This document shows positions 16,101 to 22,256 of a stretch of DNA of 22,256 bases, one piece after another. The notes beneath the pieces were generated by a model. It saw only the letters and a list, made by a program, of their open reading frames with translations. It was not told the DNA's origin and made no database searches. The stretch lies in the NCBI GenBank assembly GCA_044349155.1, contig JBIKRQ010000065.1:1-22256 (forward strand), written 5' to 3'. Position 1 is the stretch's first letter; every line of letters begins with the position of its first letter. The position numbers were made by a program, and so were the translations under genes. The DNA is from VGSZ01 sp044349155 (lineage in GTDB: Bacteria; Myxococcota; UBA727; VGSZ01).

Positions 16101-18785
16101 GCGTTGCACGATCAGATCATGGCGCTGGTGACCGCCGTTGGTGATGGCGGCCTCGTCGACCGACCTGGTGGCGTGTTCGTGCGACGCAGCGACCAGATGT
16201 CAGACGAGGACAAGACGCTGATGCAGGCGGCGGCGCGCTTGATCGTGAGCGACAGCGCTGGTCCCCTTGCCGACCAGATGGAGCGACAGCCGCTGTTTGT
16301 GGTGCCACCCGATGTGTTTGGCGCTGCTGCGCCGTCGACACCGGTGCCTGTGCTGCCCACGGTGCCAGCCAGCACGCTGCTGCGCGACCACAACGGCTAC
16401 GGCGGCTTCAGCGACGACGGCCGGGAGTATGTGATCACGACGACGGTGAACACGCGCACACCCGCACCATGGGTGAACGTGCTGGCCAACCCGTGGTTCG
16501 GCACCGTGGTGAGCGAAAGCGGCAGTGCCTACACGTGGTGCGAAAACGCGCACAGCTACCGGCTCACACCGTGGAGCAACGATCCCATCAGCGACCCAAG
16601 CGGCGAGGCCTGCTGGCTACGCGACGACGACACCGGCGAGGTCTGGTCCCCCACACCGCAGCCTGCAGCCGATGGAGCGCCCTACACAACGCGCCACGGC
16701 TTTGGCTACAGCGTGTTTCAACACACCAACGAGGATGGTGTGTCGTCGTCGTTGTCGACGTTCGTGGCGATCGATGCGCCCATCAAGTTCAACGTGCTCA
16801 CGTTGCGCAACGCCTCGACGCGTGTGCGCCACTTGTCGATCACGGTGTGCTTCGACCTCGTGCTCGGCGCGCTTCGGCCAGCGAACCTGCCCTACATCGC
16901 GACGTGCGTTGAGCCCACCACGGGTGCCTTGCTCGCGAGCAACGCGTACAACACCGAGTTCGCCGAGCGCGTCGCCTTCCTCGACTGCAGCGACGTGACG
17001 CGCACGATCAGCGGCGATCGCACGGAGTTCCTCGGGAGAAATGGTGACCCTGCACGACCCGCAGCTTTGCGTCGCGAGCACCTCTCGGGGCGCGTTGGCG
17101 GTGGTCTTGATCCGTGTCTGGCGATGCAGGTCGTCATTGAACTCCAACCGGGGCAGGAGCGCGAGGTCGCCTTCACGTTCGGCTCTGGGCGCGATCGCGA
17201 CGACGCGCTCACGTTGGTGAAGCGGTTTCGGGGCACGGCTGCTGCGACGGCCGCTCTCGCCGAAGTGCGCGATCACTGGGACGAAGTGCTCGGTGCGGTG
17301 AACGTGCAAACGCCCGACGCCGCACTCAACGCGTTGGCCAACGGGTGGCTCGTGTATCAGGTGATGGCCTCGCGCCTGTGGGCCCGCAGCGGTTTTTATC
17401 AGTCGGGTGGCGCGTTTGGCTTTCGCGACCAGCTGCAGGATGCGATGGCGCTGGTGCATGCAGCGCCGACGGTGTTGCGTGAGCAGATCGTGCGCTGCGC
17501 GGCGCATCAGTTTCGCGAAGGCGATGTGCAGCATTGGTGGCATCCGCCGTCGGGGCGCGGTGTGCGAACGCGCATCAGCGACGACCTGTTGTGGCTGCCA
17601 TTGGCGACGTGCCGCTACCTCGAAACGAGCGGTGACGACAGCGTGCTCGACGAGCGCGTGTCCTTTCTCGATGGCCGAGCCGTCAAAGCCGACGAAGACA
17701 GCTACTACGAACAACACCGCATCAGCGACGACAGCGGCACGGTCTACGAGCATTGCGTGCGCGCCCTCGATCATGCGCGTTCGCGCGGCGAGCACGGTCT
17801 GCCGTTGATGGGCACCGGCGACTGGAACGACGGCATGAACCTCGTGGGCGACCACGGTCGCGGCGAGAGTGTGTGGCTCGGCATGTTCCTTGTGCAGGTG
17901 CTTGAGGCGTTTGCGCCAGTGGCCCGACGACGTGGTGATGTGGCGTTGGCCGAGCGGTGCGTTGCTGATGCCACAGGCCTGCGTCGCAACCTCGACGAGC
18001 AGGCGTGGGATGGCGACTGGTACAAGCGCGCCTGGTTCGACGATGGCAGTGCCCTTGGATCGTCGACGAGCAGCGAGTGTCAGATCGACTCACTGCCGCA
18101 GAGCTGGTCGGTGTTGGCGGGCATCGGCAGCATCGAGCGACAAGCCACGGCCCTTGCCTCGGTACGGAAGCTCCTCGTGGATCCGACGCTGGGGGTGATC
18201 AAGCTGTTCGAGCCGCCGTTTGACGGGCAGGGGCCCGAGCCCGGCTACATCCGCGGCTACGTGCCAGGCGTGCGCGAAAACGGCGGGCAATACACGCACG
18301 CGGCGGTGTGGACGGCGATGGCGTTTGCCGAACGCGGTGACGTCGACGATGCATGGGATCTGTTCAAAATGATCATGCCTGCGCACCATGGGAACTCGGC
18401 GGCGGCGATCGCCACCTACAAGGTCGAGCCCTACGTGGTGGCGGCGGACGTCTACACGAACGAGCAGCATGCCGGGCGTGGTGGCTGGACCTGGTACACG
18501 GGGTCCGCGGGATGGATGTACCGGCTGATCGTCGAATCGCTGCTCGGCATTCATCTCGAGGTGGATCGCCTCCGGATCACGCCTCGTTTGCCGCGCGCGT
18601 GGACCACGATGGCGCTGCACTACCGGCACCACGAAACCCTCCACCACATTCACGTGGTGGTACACGCCGGGCCGCCGACGGTGACGCGTGTGGTCTGCGA
18701 TGGTGTCGTGCAGGCGGACATGTGCGTTCCCCTGCATCGTGATGGCCAAGACCACCAGATCGAGGTTCACGTCGGGCAGGGCTGA
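10122..18785 (+). CDS. ndvB: Cyclic beta-1,2-glucan synthase (NdvB/ChvB/Cgs-type)
   Basis: The product is about 2,887 residues, close to the roughly 2,850 of rhizobial and Brucella enzymes. The ATG at 10122 gives the family-like N-terminus; in-frame ATGs at 10020 and 10029 add unlikely sequence. Domain order matches the family. The N-terminal region contains FIDNWPLIEEQIR. Membrane pairs lie near 431-485, 840-884 and 969-1009, about six segments. The GT84 glycosyltransferase lies between them, with D649-S-D651, SHDLLEG (761-767) and RWVRGDWQ (797-804). A glycoamylase-like domain covers about 1030-1520 and two GT36-associated beta domains start near 1613 and 2103. A GH94 phosphorylase domain follows, with GDWNDGM (D2567 to M2572; D2570 the likely general acid). 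Known enzymes build, length-control and cyclise beta-1,2-glucan from UDP-glucose at the inner membrane for periplasmic osmoadaptation. Confidence 0.93.
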   Translation: MTSSKTSVPRARGGRAVFSDGDVASARAELFSIGQLEHHARALAASHRLSTKPGPRADVLLQRLAHNERMFARAYAIITDAVGRGRRITPAAEWFIDNWPLIEEQIRTARLHLPRGYSRELPRLVEHDQRVRPTTHTPRVYQLALELVSHSHGRIDDEALRAFFAAYQAVCPLRLGELWAIPIMLRLALLEDLRRVVANVTAGRSERERARYWVKRMIDVPSDRREDVVLVLAELVRESPVLTNAFVSELATRLQAQGPVLAIASSWLEQRLAERGHTVAHVFRQASQSQAADQVSIGNSIGGLRFLSATDWQAFVEDHSSVEVALRRDPAGIYGTMDFTTRDRYRHAVEALSRHSRHQARHHPSMAGADEIDVATAVLTLAESAQRAGRPVVEHHIGYWLVDDGQQQLAAAVRLHVGLREQWRRMTVDHALPIYIGGITAVTVVLVAAVVLASGLSSLPMVVLLAVVAALFVATSQLATAAVQWRVTSRMMPALLPRLDFSKGIPAAHRCLVAVPCLLTDADEIDGLVEALELRFLANRDPQLSFALVTDFKDCINAADVGDAALLARATAGVARLNAAWTSDGHAPFLLLHRPRCFNANEGVWMGWERKRGKLEDVNRALRGERGRVMAVVGDLDALATVRSVIVLDSDTMLPRDAGQRLVATLAHPLNTPVYDEQRGRVVRGYAILQPRVGVSMASAARTQFGRLFAGEPGIDPYTRAVSDVYQDLFGEGSFIGKGIYDVDMVAHALHGRFPDNRVLSHDLLEGAYARCGLVSDVMLIEEQPSAHRVDLSRRSRWVRGDWQIASWLLSRVPMGDTPREHHALSALSRWKIVDNLRRSLVTPALLLLLVVGWCTTMLSAAVLTITALVVMVLPGLFSTLTALVRRPEQVAFLRYIPDVVRELARQLVRDVLAVAWLPIDAALAVESMVRAAVRVVVTHRLLLEWRTAADATRAARRDLIGAFTSLWASPVAIVVVLVLVPASVPHALLIAAPLLLLWLAGPALSWWLSEPLEVKGIQLAADDVAFLRQVARRTWRFFQVFTTAADNDLIPDNFQEDPPQGVAHRTSPTNIGLALTATLAAWDFGYIGVDAVIARTSRTLATLQKLPRHRGHFFNWYDTRTLEPLLPLYVSTVDSGNLAGHLITLAAGLDALTEAPLLQPQVQQGLLDTTDLYAAARAQTTSHTGSLDAVREVLRVTATTPSALWSLLVSLNGPLQELPHSLDGDDAIWAVALREHVQAARAELEFVAPWLLLPSTDVTAEQWSILDGSGSVHHVVHAARAAGGAPALVEALTTADARQTARGLELAALAAEARACSEMDVDFLYDKSRRLLSIGKNVADGRIDQNFYDLLASEARLASYIAVARGQLSQDHWFSLGRSLTTSGNTPALLSWSGSMFEYLMPLLIMPTWPRTLLDESYRGVVKRQIEYGDDNAMPWGVSESGYLQTDAQQNYQYRAFGVPGFGYKRGLADDLVVAPYASVMALMIDPLASTANLRRLQHDGRLTAFGFYEAIDYTTARLPPGKTSVAVRSFMAHHQGMSLLSLAYVLLDQPMQRRFLADPAMRATELLLQERVPKTLPIHPHPAEVSSRAAANVGAAGFRFYATANTPRPEVQLLSNGRYHVAVTNAGGGYSRWHDLAVTRWREDPTRDDDGTFIYIKDVETDAWWTAGHQPSLRAATSYEAVFSQGRAELRRFDGSLETHVEIAVSPEDDVELRRISLTNRGSTPRTLEVTSYAEVVLAPAAADQAHPAFSNLFVQTEVLAEQHAILATRRPRSGHEHPPTVLHLMCVHGPVVEREQYETSRDAFLGRGRTPINPRAMQAALANTAGAVLDPIVSVRNTVTVRPHETVRLHLVTGVAATRAEALLLVDKYKDRHSAERVLELSWTDSQVALRRLDTTDVDVQLYERLASHVLYANAAMRAPESVIVKNKRGQSGLWGYGISGDLPIVLVRIGDVAEIALVQHMLKAHAWWRLKGLLVDVVIWNEDPSGYRQALHDQIMALVTAVGDGGLVDRPGGVFVRRSDQMSDEDKTLMQAAARLIVSDSAGPLADQMERQPLFVVPPDVFGAAAPSTPVPVLPTVPASTLLRDHNGYGGFSDDGREYVITTTVNTRTPAPWVNVLANPWFGTVVSESGSAYTWCENAHSYRLTPWSNDPISDPSGEACWLRDDDTGEVWSPTPQPAADGAPYTTRHGFGYSVFQHTNEDGVSSSLSTFVAIDAPIKFNVLTLRNASTRVRHLSITVCFDLVLGALRPANLPYIATCVEPTTGALLASNAYNTEFAERVAFLDCSDVTRTISGDRTEFLGRNGDPARPAALRREHLSGRVGGGLDPCLAMQVVIELQPGQEREVAFTFGSGRDRDDALTLVKRFRGTAAATAALAEVRDHWDEVLGAVNVQTPDAALNALANGWLVYQVMASRLWARSGFYQSGGAFGFRDQLQDAMALVHAAPTVLREQIVRCAAHQFREGDVQHWWHPPSGRGVRTRISDDLLWLPLATCRYLETSGDDSVLDERVSFLDGRAVKADEDSYYEQHRISDDSGTVYEHCVRALDHARSRGEHGLPLMGTGDWNDGMNLVGDHGRGESVWLGMFLVQVLEAFAPVARRRGDVALAERCVADATGLRRNLDEQAWDGDWYKRAWFDDGSALGSSTSSECQIDSLPQSWSVLAGIGSIERQATALASVRKLLVDPTLGVIKLFEPPFDGQGPEPGYIRGYVPGVRENGGQYTHAAVWTAMAFAERGDVDDAWDLFKMIMPAHHGNSAAAIATYKVEPYVVAADVYTNEQHAGRGGWTWYTGSAGWMYRLIVESLLGIHLEVDRLRITPRLPRAWTTMALHYRHHETLHHIHVVVHAGPPTVTRVVCDGVVQADMCVPLHRDGQDHQIEVHVGQG

Positions 18786-18826
18786 ACTGTTCATGTCTGT
18801 TCAGGTGCTCCGAGAGCACCCCAAGA

Positions 18827-18866
18827 GAAAAGAGCAGCGGCGGGAGATCCCGCCGCTGCTCTTTTC
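18827..18866. terminator. Very strong bidirectional intrinsic terminator
   Basis: A perfect 18-bp stem (18827-18844 with 18849-18866) with a 4-base loop carries AAAA on one arm and TTTT on the other. It lies between the convergent glucan synthase gene (ends 18785) and the lipoprotein gene (ends 18881). A smaller 7-bp hairpin (18804-18810 with 18814-18820) precedes it. Confidence 0.93.
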
Positions 18867-18880
18867 AGGCCCCGAAGAAC

Positions 18881-19396
18881 TCAGGTCTCGAGGCGCTTCA
18901 CCTGCGTGTCGAGCACCACAAGCTGCGCCTTCAGCTCTTCGTGGTGCACCGTCCAGGCTTCCTTCGTCATCGTGTGATCGTTGGCGCAGGTCTCGATGTG
19001 CGTCGACACCGCAGCGCGCGCATTGAGTGCAACCTGATCGACGGGCTTGCCCTTGCGGCGCAGCTCGGCGATGCGCGCGTCGAGCTTCGCGAGGGACTCG
19101 CGGGCATCAACCACAAAACGCGCCTGCTCCGCTTCGTTGGAGACATCGTTCTTGGCGGCACGCGCATCCACATCGACGTTCTCGCGGGCTTGCTGCGCGT
19201 TTTGGTTGACACGTTCCTCGCGGTGATCGCGATCCATCTTTGCTTCTTCCTCGCTTTGGTCGTGCCTGAGGTCAGTGCGCTCGTCGCGGTGGTCGGCCTC
19301 GATCTTCTCGGGGCTGGCGCAGGCCACGCTCAGGGGGGCCAACACCGCCAGCGTAGCGACAGAGGAGAAGAAGGCACGTTTCGAAACCGTAGACAT
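18881..19396 (-). CDS. Charged, helical (coiled-coil-like) lipoprotein
   Basis: The product is 171 residues from the ATG at 19396, with GGAG 6 bases upstream. An in-frame ATG six codons earlier is a weaker choice. The signal peptide ends in SVAC, with Cys at about residue 26. The mature part is highly charged and almost free of aromatic residues from 30 to 120, with many Asp-His-Arg and Glu-Glu-Arg runs and long stretches without Gly or Pro. That points to extended helix or coiled coil. A single further Cys (HIETCANDH) and a helical tail follow. There is no catalytic motif. It may be a periplasmic or outer-membrane structural lipoprotein. It converges on the glucan synthase gene and shares its terminator, and it is divergent from the small-membrane-protein operon. 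Confidence 0.82.
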   Translation of the reverse strand: MSTVSKRAFFSSVATLAVLAPLSVACASPEKIEADHRDERTDLRHDQSEEEAKMDRDHREERVNQNAQQARENVDVDARAAKNDVSNEAEQARFVVDARESLAKLDARIAELRRKGKPVDQVALNARAAVSTHIETCANDHTMTKEAWTVHHEELKAQLVVLDTQVKRLET

Positions 19397-19548
19397 GAGG
19401 AGCTCCGTGTTCATCGCGGTCAAGGCCCGCGGCGATGGAGCACAGTTCAAGGCCCGGGCCAGCGAGCAGCGACGCCAGCGACAGCGCCGTGCGCTGTGGT
19501 GACGAGCAGCATGGGACGGCAATGTGCCCCACCCGTTGGTGCCTGTGG

Positions 19549-19579
19549 CGCGCGTGCGCACTGCTGTCGCGCGTGCGCA
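19549..19579. repeat. Direct repeat upstream of the small-membrane-protein operon
   Basis: The 12-mer CGCGCGTGCGCA occurs at 19549-19560 and again at 19568-19579, 19 bases apart start to start, in the 255-base gap before the operon. It could be a regulator site, or chance in GC-rich DNA. Confidence 0.3.
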
Positions 19580-19651
19580 GCTCCGATCCGCGCTCAACCG
19601 CGCCGCGCACAGCGCATCGCCGCTGGCACCATCACTGCAGTGTTCTGTTTC

Positions 19652-19993
19652 ATGATGATGCGCACTCCCCTGCAAGCGGTCGACGACCTCAACGACGTTC
19701 CCGATGTGGTCGGGCAGCTCTTTGGGGCGGCACAGCGCGCGGCGGGCGCTCGCCTTGAACTCGTCACCGACACGGTGGCGAACACCGCAGCTGTGTTGGG
19801 GCGCGCCGTCGCGATGCTGCTGTTCGCCGTCGCTGCCGCGTTGTTGGCGGTGATGTGTGTGTGCGCAGGAGCATCGGCACTGATGAGCCCGTCGTTGGGC
19901 TGGGGATGGTCCCTTGTCGTCGTCGGCGGCATTCAGCTTGCGGTGGCCGCGGTCGTCGCCCGTGTGGCACTGCGCACGATGGAGGAGGTGTGA
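19652..19993 (+). CDS. Phage-holin-like (holin-X type) family membrane protein
   Basis: The product is 113 residues. Three ATGs in tandem (19652, 19655, 19658) leave the exact start uncertain, and no good ribosome site is visible. An amphipathic N-terminal half (about 1-45) precedes two membrane segments: LLFAVAAALLAVMCVCAGASALM and, after a GWGW turn, SLVVVGGIQLAVAAVVARVAL. This matches the compact two-helix layout of the putative actinobacterial holin-X/phage_holin_3_6 family. Despite the name, members of that family often sit in chromosomal envelope-stress operons with DUF883, DUF3618 or YtxH proteins, not in phages, and the same company is seen here. It is the first gene of the operon. 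Its stop overlaps the next start as GTGA. Lysis is unlikely to be its role. Confidence 0.75.
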   Translation: MMMRTPLQAVDDLNDVPDVVGQLFGAAQRAAGARLELVTDTVANTAAVLGRAVAMLLFAVAAALLAVMCVCAGASALMSPSLGWGWSLVVVGGIQLAVAAVVARVALRTMEEV

Positions 19994-20274
19994 CAGCCCT
20001 CGTTCAGCACGACGCACGCACCCGCAGCGAACGTCTGCAACGCGAAGTACGGCGCAGCGACGATGAGGTGGCCACGGCGTGGCGCGCACTCGTGCACGCA
20101 CCAGCACTGCAGGCCGCCCAACTGCGCGTCGAGATCGATGCGGTCACCCACCGCGCCGTCGACGGCGTGCGGCGCGAGCTGCGCGTCGTGGTGAACGACC
20201 TACTGCACGACCACGCCGTACTTGCGCTTGGGGCGGCCTTTGTCGTCGGCGCGGTGCTTGGAAATCGACGATGA
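19990..20274 (+). CDS. Small protein with C-terminal membrane anchor
   Basis: The product is 94 residues from a GTG at 19990 that overlaps the preceding TGA (19990-19993). A GGAGGAGG purine run lies immediately upstream (19981-19988). The first 65 or so residues are charged and probably helical. The C-terminus AVLALGAAFVVGAVLGNRR is a short Gly-containing membrane segment ending in Arg, like the anchors of DUF883/ElaB-type or DUF3618-type proteins. The family is not firmly recognised. The gene overlaps the next one as ATGA (20271-20274), so its expression is coupled to both neighbours. Confidence 0.75.
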   Translation: MTALVQHDARTRSERLQREVRRSDDEVATAWRALVHAPALQAAQLRVEIDAVTHRAVDGVRRELRVVVNDLLHDHAVLALGAAFVVGAVLGNRR

Positions 20275-20495
20275 ACCCTGGAGCCCCCTTGTCCGACGTC
20301 ACTCCCCTTGCGGTCGCCGATCCCGATGCAGCACCTCCTCCGTCTGCGGTCGCCGACGTGGTGCACAACGCCACCGAGAACCTGCGGCACGTCGATGCCC
20401 AGGTGCGCCGCTTCGTCGTCGAGAAGCCGGCGGTCGCGCTGCTGGCGGCGGTGGCGGCGGGCTTCGTTGTTGGCCGACTCGCATCACGTCTGTGA
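20271..20495 (+). CDS. DUF883/ElaB-like small membrane-anchored protein
   Basis: The product is 74 residues from the ATG at 20271, overlapping the previous stop as ATGA. A Pro/Ala-rich N-terminus precedes a short helix (VVHNATENLRHVDAQVRRFV). The C-terminal segment EKPAVALLAAVAAGFVVGRL follows the DUF883 anchor pattern of a Pro, then an Ala-rich helix, then G-x-x-x-G and basic residues. Known relatives (ElaB, YqjD) bind the inner membrane and are stationary-phase or stress induced; whether this one does the same is inference. It is shorter than most DUF883 proteins. Confidence 0.75.
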   Translation: MNPGAPLSDVTPLAVADPDAAPPPSAVADVVHNATENLRHVDAQVRRFVVEKPAVALLAAVAAGFVVGRLASRL

Positions 20496-20502
20496 GGAAC
20501 AC

Positions 20503-21003
20503 ATGAACACTGAATCACCTGAAGCGACGACGTCGCCTCCGCCGAGCGATGGGCTGCTGGAGGCCACGGTCGCGGTCAAAGACGCAGCAGCAATGCTGCA
20601 GACACGGGCGAAGGCCGCCGTTGACTTGGCGCAACGTCGGTTCTTGTCGACAACGCGACAGCACCCGTACGCGCTGATGTCGACGGCCTTTGGTGGCGGC
20701 TTCGTCGCTGGTGGAGGTCTTTCATCACCACTGGCGCGCAGTATGGTTGGTGCTGGTCTGCGCACGGCAGGGGCGTTGTTGCTCGAGGCGCTGCAGACCT
20801 TTGCGCTGACGCCACCACCAGCACCATCTGCATCGTCGTGGCCGGCGCGCGCGCAAGCAGCATCACCATCGTCAGCGTCATCGATGGAGCAAACGGGGCC
20901 GCCGACGGCGACCACCGAAGCACTCCACACGCACGCTCCACTCCCCGAGGACCCACGGTGTGAGACGTCACCGCAGGACCCCTCGTTTCCGCCACACGTT
21001 TGA
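20503..21003 (+). CDS. Hypothetical protein with Gly-rich membrane-like segment
   Basis: The product is 166 residues from the ATG at 20503, 7 bases after the preceding stop, with GAGGA just upstream. A helical stretch (about 18-50) is followed by RQHPYALMSTAFGGGFVAGGGL, a Gly-rich hydrophobic segment that echoes the anchors of the two preceding proteins. A further hydrophobic stretch (VGAGLRTAGALLLEALQTFAL) follows. The last 60 residues are rich in Pro, Ser, Thr and Ala and look disordered. No known domain is recognised. Codon use and position support a real member of the operon. Confidence 0.7.
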   Translation: MNTESPEATTSPPPSDGLLEATVAVKDAAAMLQTRAKAAVDLAQRRFLSTTRQHPYALMSTAFGGGFVAGGGLSSPLARSMVGAGLRTAGALLLEALQTFALTPPPAPSASSWPARAQAASPSSASSMEQTGPPTATTEALHTHAPLPEDPRCETSPQDPSFPPHV

Positions 21004-21016
21004 CCGGAGCATCGCC

Positions 21017-21286
21017 ATGAATTTCGACCGACTCCACCCTGACTCCCTGTTCAGCCAACTTGGCTACGTTCGGCGCAGCAACACTGGCGTCGACATCGCG
21101 AAGGCTGCGGGCTTCGTTGCTGTTGGCGCTCTGGTTGGTGCTGCAGCGATGGCGTTGTTCGCACCACGCACGGGCACCCAGCTTCGTGCGGAACTGCGCA
21201 GCGGTGCTGACCACTTGAAAGACCGGGTCGCCAAGGGCGGCAGCGACTTCAAAAACGCCTTGCACGACGGCGTGTCGGCGCTCTGA
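21017..21286 (+). CDS. YtxH domain-containing protein
   Basis: The product is 89 residues from the ATG at 21017, with GGAG 8 bases upstream. An open frame extends further upstream but overlaps the previous gene. The central segment GFVAVGALVGAAAMALFAP is the YtxH-type single membrane helix, followed by RTGTQLRAELRSGADHLKDRV, the typical basic amphipathic continuation. Members of this family are small general-stress membrane proteins. It is fifth in the operon, 13 bases after the preceding stop. Confidence 0.85.
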   Translation: MNFDRLHPDSLFSQLGYVRRSNTGVDIAKAAGFVAVGALVGAAAMALFAPRTGTQLRAELRSGADHLKDRVAKGGSDFKNALHDGVSAL

Positions 21287-21311
21287 GCCTCGGCGATCAG
21301 CTGAGCCTCGG
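21283..21311. repeat. Short direct repeat at the end of the ytxH-like gene
   Basis: CTGAGCCTCGG occurs at 21283-21293 and 21301-21311. The first copy contains the stop codon of the YtxH gene, so this looks like a small local duplication. Confidence 0.5.
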
Positions 21312-21371
21312 TGCTGCGGCGTCGGCGTTGTCGACGTCGCGGCATGCTCTCCTCATACCTGGAGTGTCACG

Positions 21372-21635
21372 ATGGTGATCATCTTGTGGCTCGCGATGGG
21401 CGCACTGGTCGGCTGGATCGCCAGCTTGATCATGGGAACCGACCGACAACAGGGCACGGTGATCAACATCGTGGTTGGCATCGTGGGCGCCTCGGTCGGC
21501 GGCCTGCTGTTTCGAATGCTTGGCCTCGACGATGCGAACATCAACGACGTGTGGACGCCCTACAGCGTGCTCGTGTCGGTGATTGGCGCAGTGGTCGTGA
21601 TTGGCCTTGTCCAGCTGATTCGGCGTGGCCGATGA
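21372..21635 (+). CDS. GlsB/YeaQ/YmgE family stress-response membrane protein
   Basis: The product is 87 residues, the usual size, from the ATG at 21372 with GGAG 7 bases upstream. Three membrane segments are visible: IILWLAMGALVGWIASLIMG, then INIVVGIVGASVGGLLFRMLG, then YSVLVSVIGAVVVIGLVQLI followed by RRGR. The G-x-x-x-G-rich pattern is that of transglycosylase-associated (Tag/YeaQ) proteins, which are inner-membrane proteins linked to general or acid stress. The 85-base gap before it may hold an internal promoter, though none is obvious. Confidence 0.92.
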   Translation: MVIILWLAMGALVGWIASLIMGTDRQQGTVINIVVGIVGASVGGLLFRMLGLDDANINDVWTPYSVLVSVIGAVVVIGLVQLIRRGR

Positions 21636-21652
21636 AGACCCTCGGAGATGTG

Positions 21653-21964
21653 ATGCGCAGAATCCGCGAAACGCCAACCGTCGACGTCGCAGTCGTTTCG
21701 TTCTTCGTTGCGTGCGTGGCGATGTCCAGCTGCGGCGTGTTCGACAACACCACCGACTGTAGCGCCGTGTGCGAGAGCTACGCGACGTGCTTCGACGACA
21801 GCTACGACACCGACAGCTGTCGCGAGCGGTGCATCGACAAGAGCTGGGGCAACGACGACTACACCGCCCAGGTCAACGCCTGCGATGCCTGCATCGCCGA
21901 TCAGGACTGCCTGACGAACGTCTTTGAGTGCGGCAGCGACTGCGCCGACATCATCGACGAGTAG
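21653..21964 (+). CDS. Small Cys-rich putative lipoprotein
   Basis: From the ATG at 21653 the product is 103 residues, chosen because GGAG (21643-21646) lies 6 bases upstream. An in-frame ATG at 21632 overlaps the preceding stop as ATGA and would add seven residues; it is a fair alternative. A basic N-terminus (MRRIRE) and hydrophobic stretch (VAVVSFFVACVA) lead to MSSC, a plausible lipidation Cys. The mature part is acidic and carries ten more Cys in closely spaced pairs, including CRERC and CDAC, so it is probably disulfide-stabilised outside the cytoplasm. No known domain is recognised. It closes the operon. Confidence 0.8.
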   Translation: MRRIRETPTVDVAVVSFFVACVAMSSCGVFDNTTDCSAVCESYATCFDDSYDTDSCRERCIDKSWGNDDYTAQVNACDACIADQDCLTNVFECGSDCADIIDE

Positions 21965-21976
21965 CGTGACGTGACG

Positions 21977-22040
21977 GCGGCGAGGAAGCTCGCCGCGTCT
22001 TACCGAACGCGAGCACATTCATTCGTGCTCGCATCTTTCT
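21977..22040 (+). terminator. Two consecutive hairpins after the small-protein operon
   Basis: An 8-bp stem (21977-21984 with 21989-21996, loop GAAG) is followed by a second 8-bp stem (22009-22016 with 22025-22032) and then ATCTTTCT. Neither has a perfect T-run. The second is the better candidate. They lie 12 and 44 bases after the stop at 21964. Confidence 0.5.
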
Positions 22041-22223
22041 CGGTGGCAGACGATGCTGTGTCACGGGTCGCGCAACAGCTTGTTGTTCGGGCGACCGGGT
22101 AGCGCCAGGAACGCGCTTCAGCGTCGACAACACTTCCTCGACGCACGCGATCGCTCGCTGCTGCACCTTTCTCTCGGGCTACGCGCTCGTGGCTGATGTC
22201 GACTGGATCGACGTCAGCCGACC

Positions 22224-22256
22224 ATGTCGGAGTCACCTGTGACCCATCTCATCTTG
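22224..22256 (+). CDS. Possible start of a further gene, cut by the window end
   Basis: An open frame begins at the ATG at 22224. An in-frame GTG at 22239 has GGAG (22229-22232) 6 bases before it, so the true start may be there. Only 11 codons are visible, so no product can be assigned. Confidence 0.25.
   Translation, partial: MSESPVTHLIL

Noticed and set aside
16617..17855. Minus-strand open frame of 412 codons opposite the GH94 region
   Set aside because: The plus strand carries clear GT36/GH94 motifs here. The minus frame has shadow-like composition.
19652..19993. Holin-like gene as evidence of a prophage
   Set aside because: No endolysin, tail or integrase genes are nearby. Its neighbours are stress-type membrane proteins.
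22000..22236. Minus-strand frame of 78 codons at the right end
   Set aside because: It overlaps the hairpins, has no ribosome site or domain, and its composition is shadow-like.

Overview
The window is GC-rich, densely coded chromosomal DNA with long open frames and many opposite-strand shadow frames. Two signatures point to Myxococcota: several lipoproteins whose lipidated N-terminus is followed by a pure Gly-Glu repeat, and a secreted cytochrome-like protein ending in a MYXO-CTERM-type tail (GC, hydrophobic stretch, arginine cluster). The genus cannot be told from the sequence. No rRNA, tRNA, CRISPR array, insertion sequence or phage module was seen.

Layout. (1) 1-507, minus: the N-terminal part of a class III nucleotidyl cyclase, cut by the window edge. 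(2) 828-1466, plus: a Cys-rich Gly-Glu lipoprotein ending at a strong bidirectional terminator. (3) 1526-4552, minus: a haem/envelope cluster. It holds a di-haem Gly-Glu lipoprotein, then a tightly coupled YceI protein and beta-barrel protein with one N-terminal CxxCH, then a single-CxxCH protein with a thrombospondin-3-like stretch and a MYXO-CTERM tail. (4) 4672-5184, plus: a further Gly-Glu lipoprotein. (5) 5174-7871, minus: a likely operon of a Gly-Glu lipoprotein with a P-domain, a small unknown protein with a probable frameshift, and a secreted HExxH protease. (6) 7997-9877, plus: a CotH-kinase-family lipoprotein whose kinase domain seems to be interrupted by a Cys-rich/Gly-Glu insertion. 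(7) 10122-18785, plus: a giant cyclic beta-1,2-glucan synthase of about 2,890 residues. (8) 18881-19396, minus: a charged helical lipoprotein. (9) 19652-21964, plus: seven small genes, mostly overlapping or closely spaced, for membrane or envelope proteins (holin-like, DUF883-like, YtxH, GlsB/YeaQ, a Cys-rich lipoprotein).

Almost every product is predicted to work in the inner membrane, periplasm or outer surface. The glucan synthase and the small-membrane-protein operon together suggest osmotic or envelope-stress adaptation. The haem cluster suggests electron transfer or redox chemistry at the outer membrane. These functional links are inferences from gene content and order. The most unusual items are the split CotH domain, the Gly-Glu stalk family with 8 to 23 repeats, the haem/YceI/porin-like cluster with a MYXO-CTERM partner, and the frameshift near 6250.
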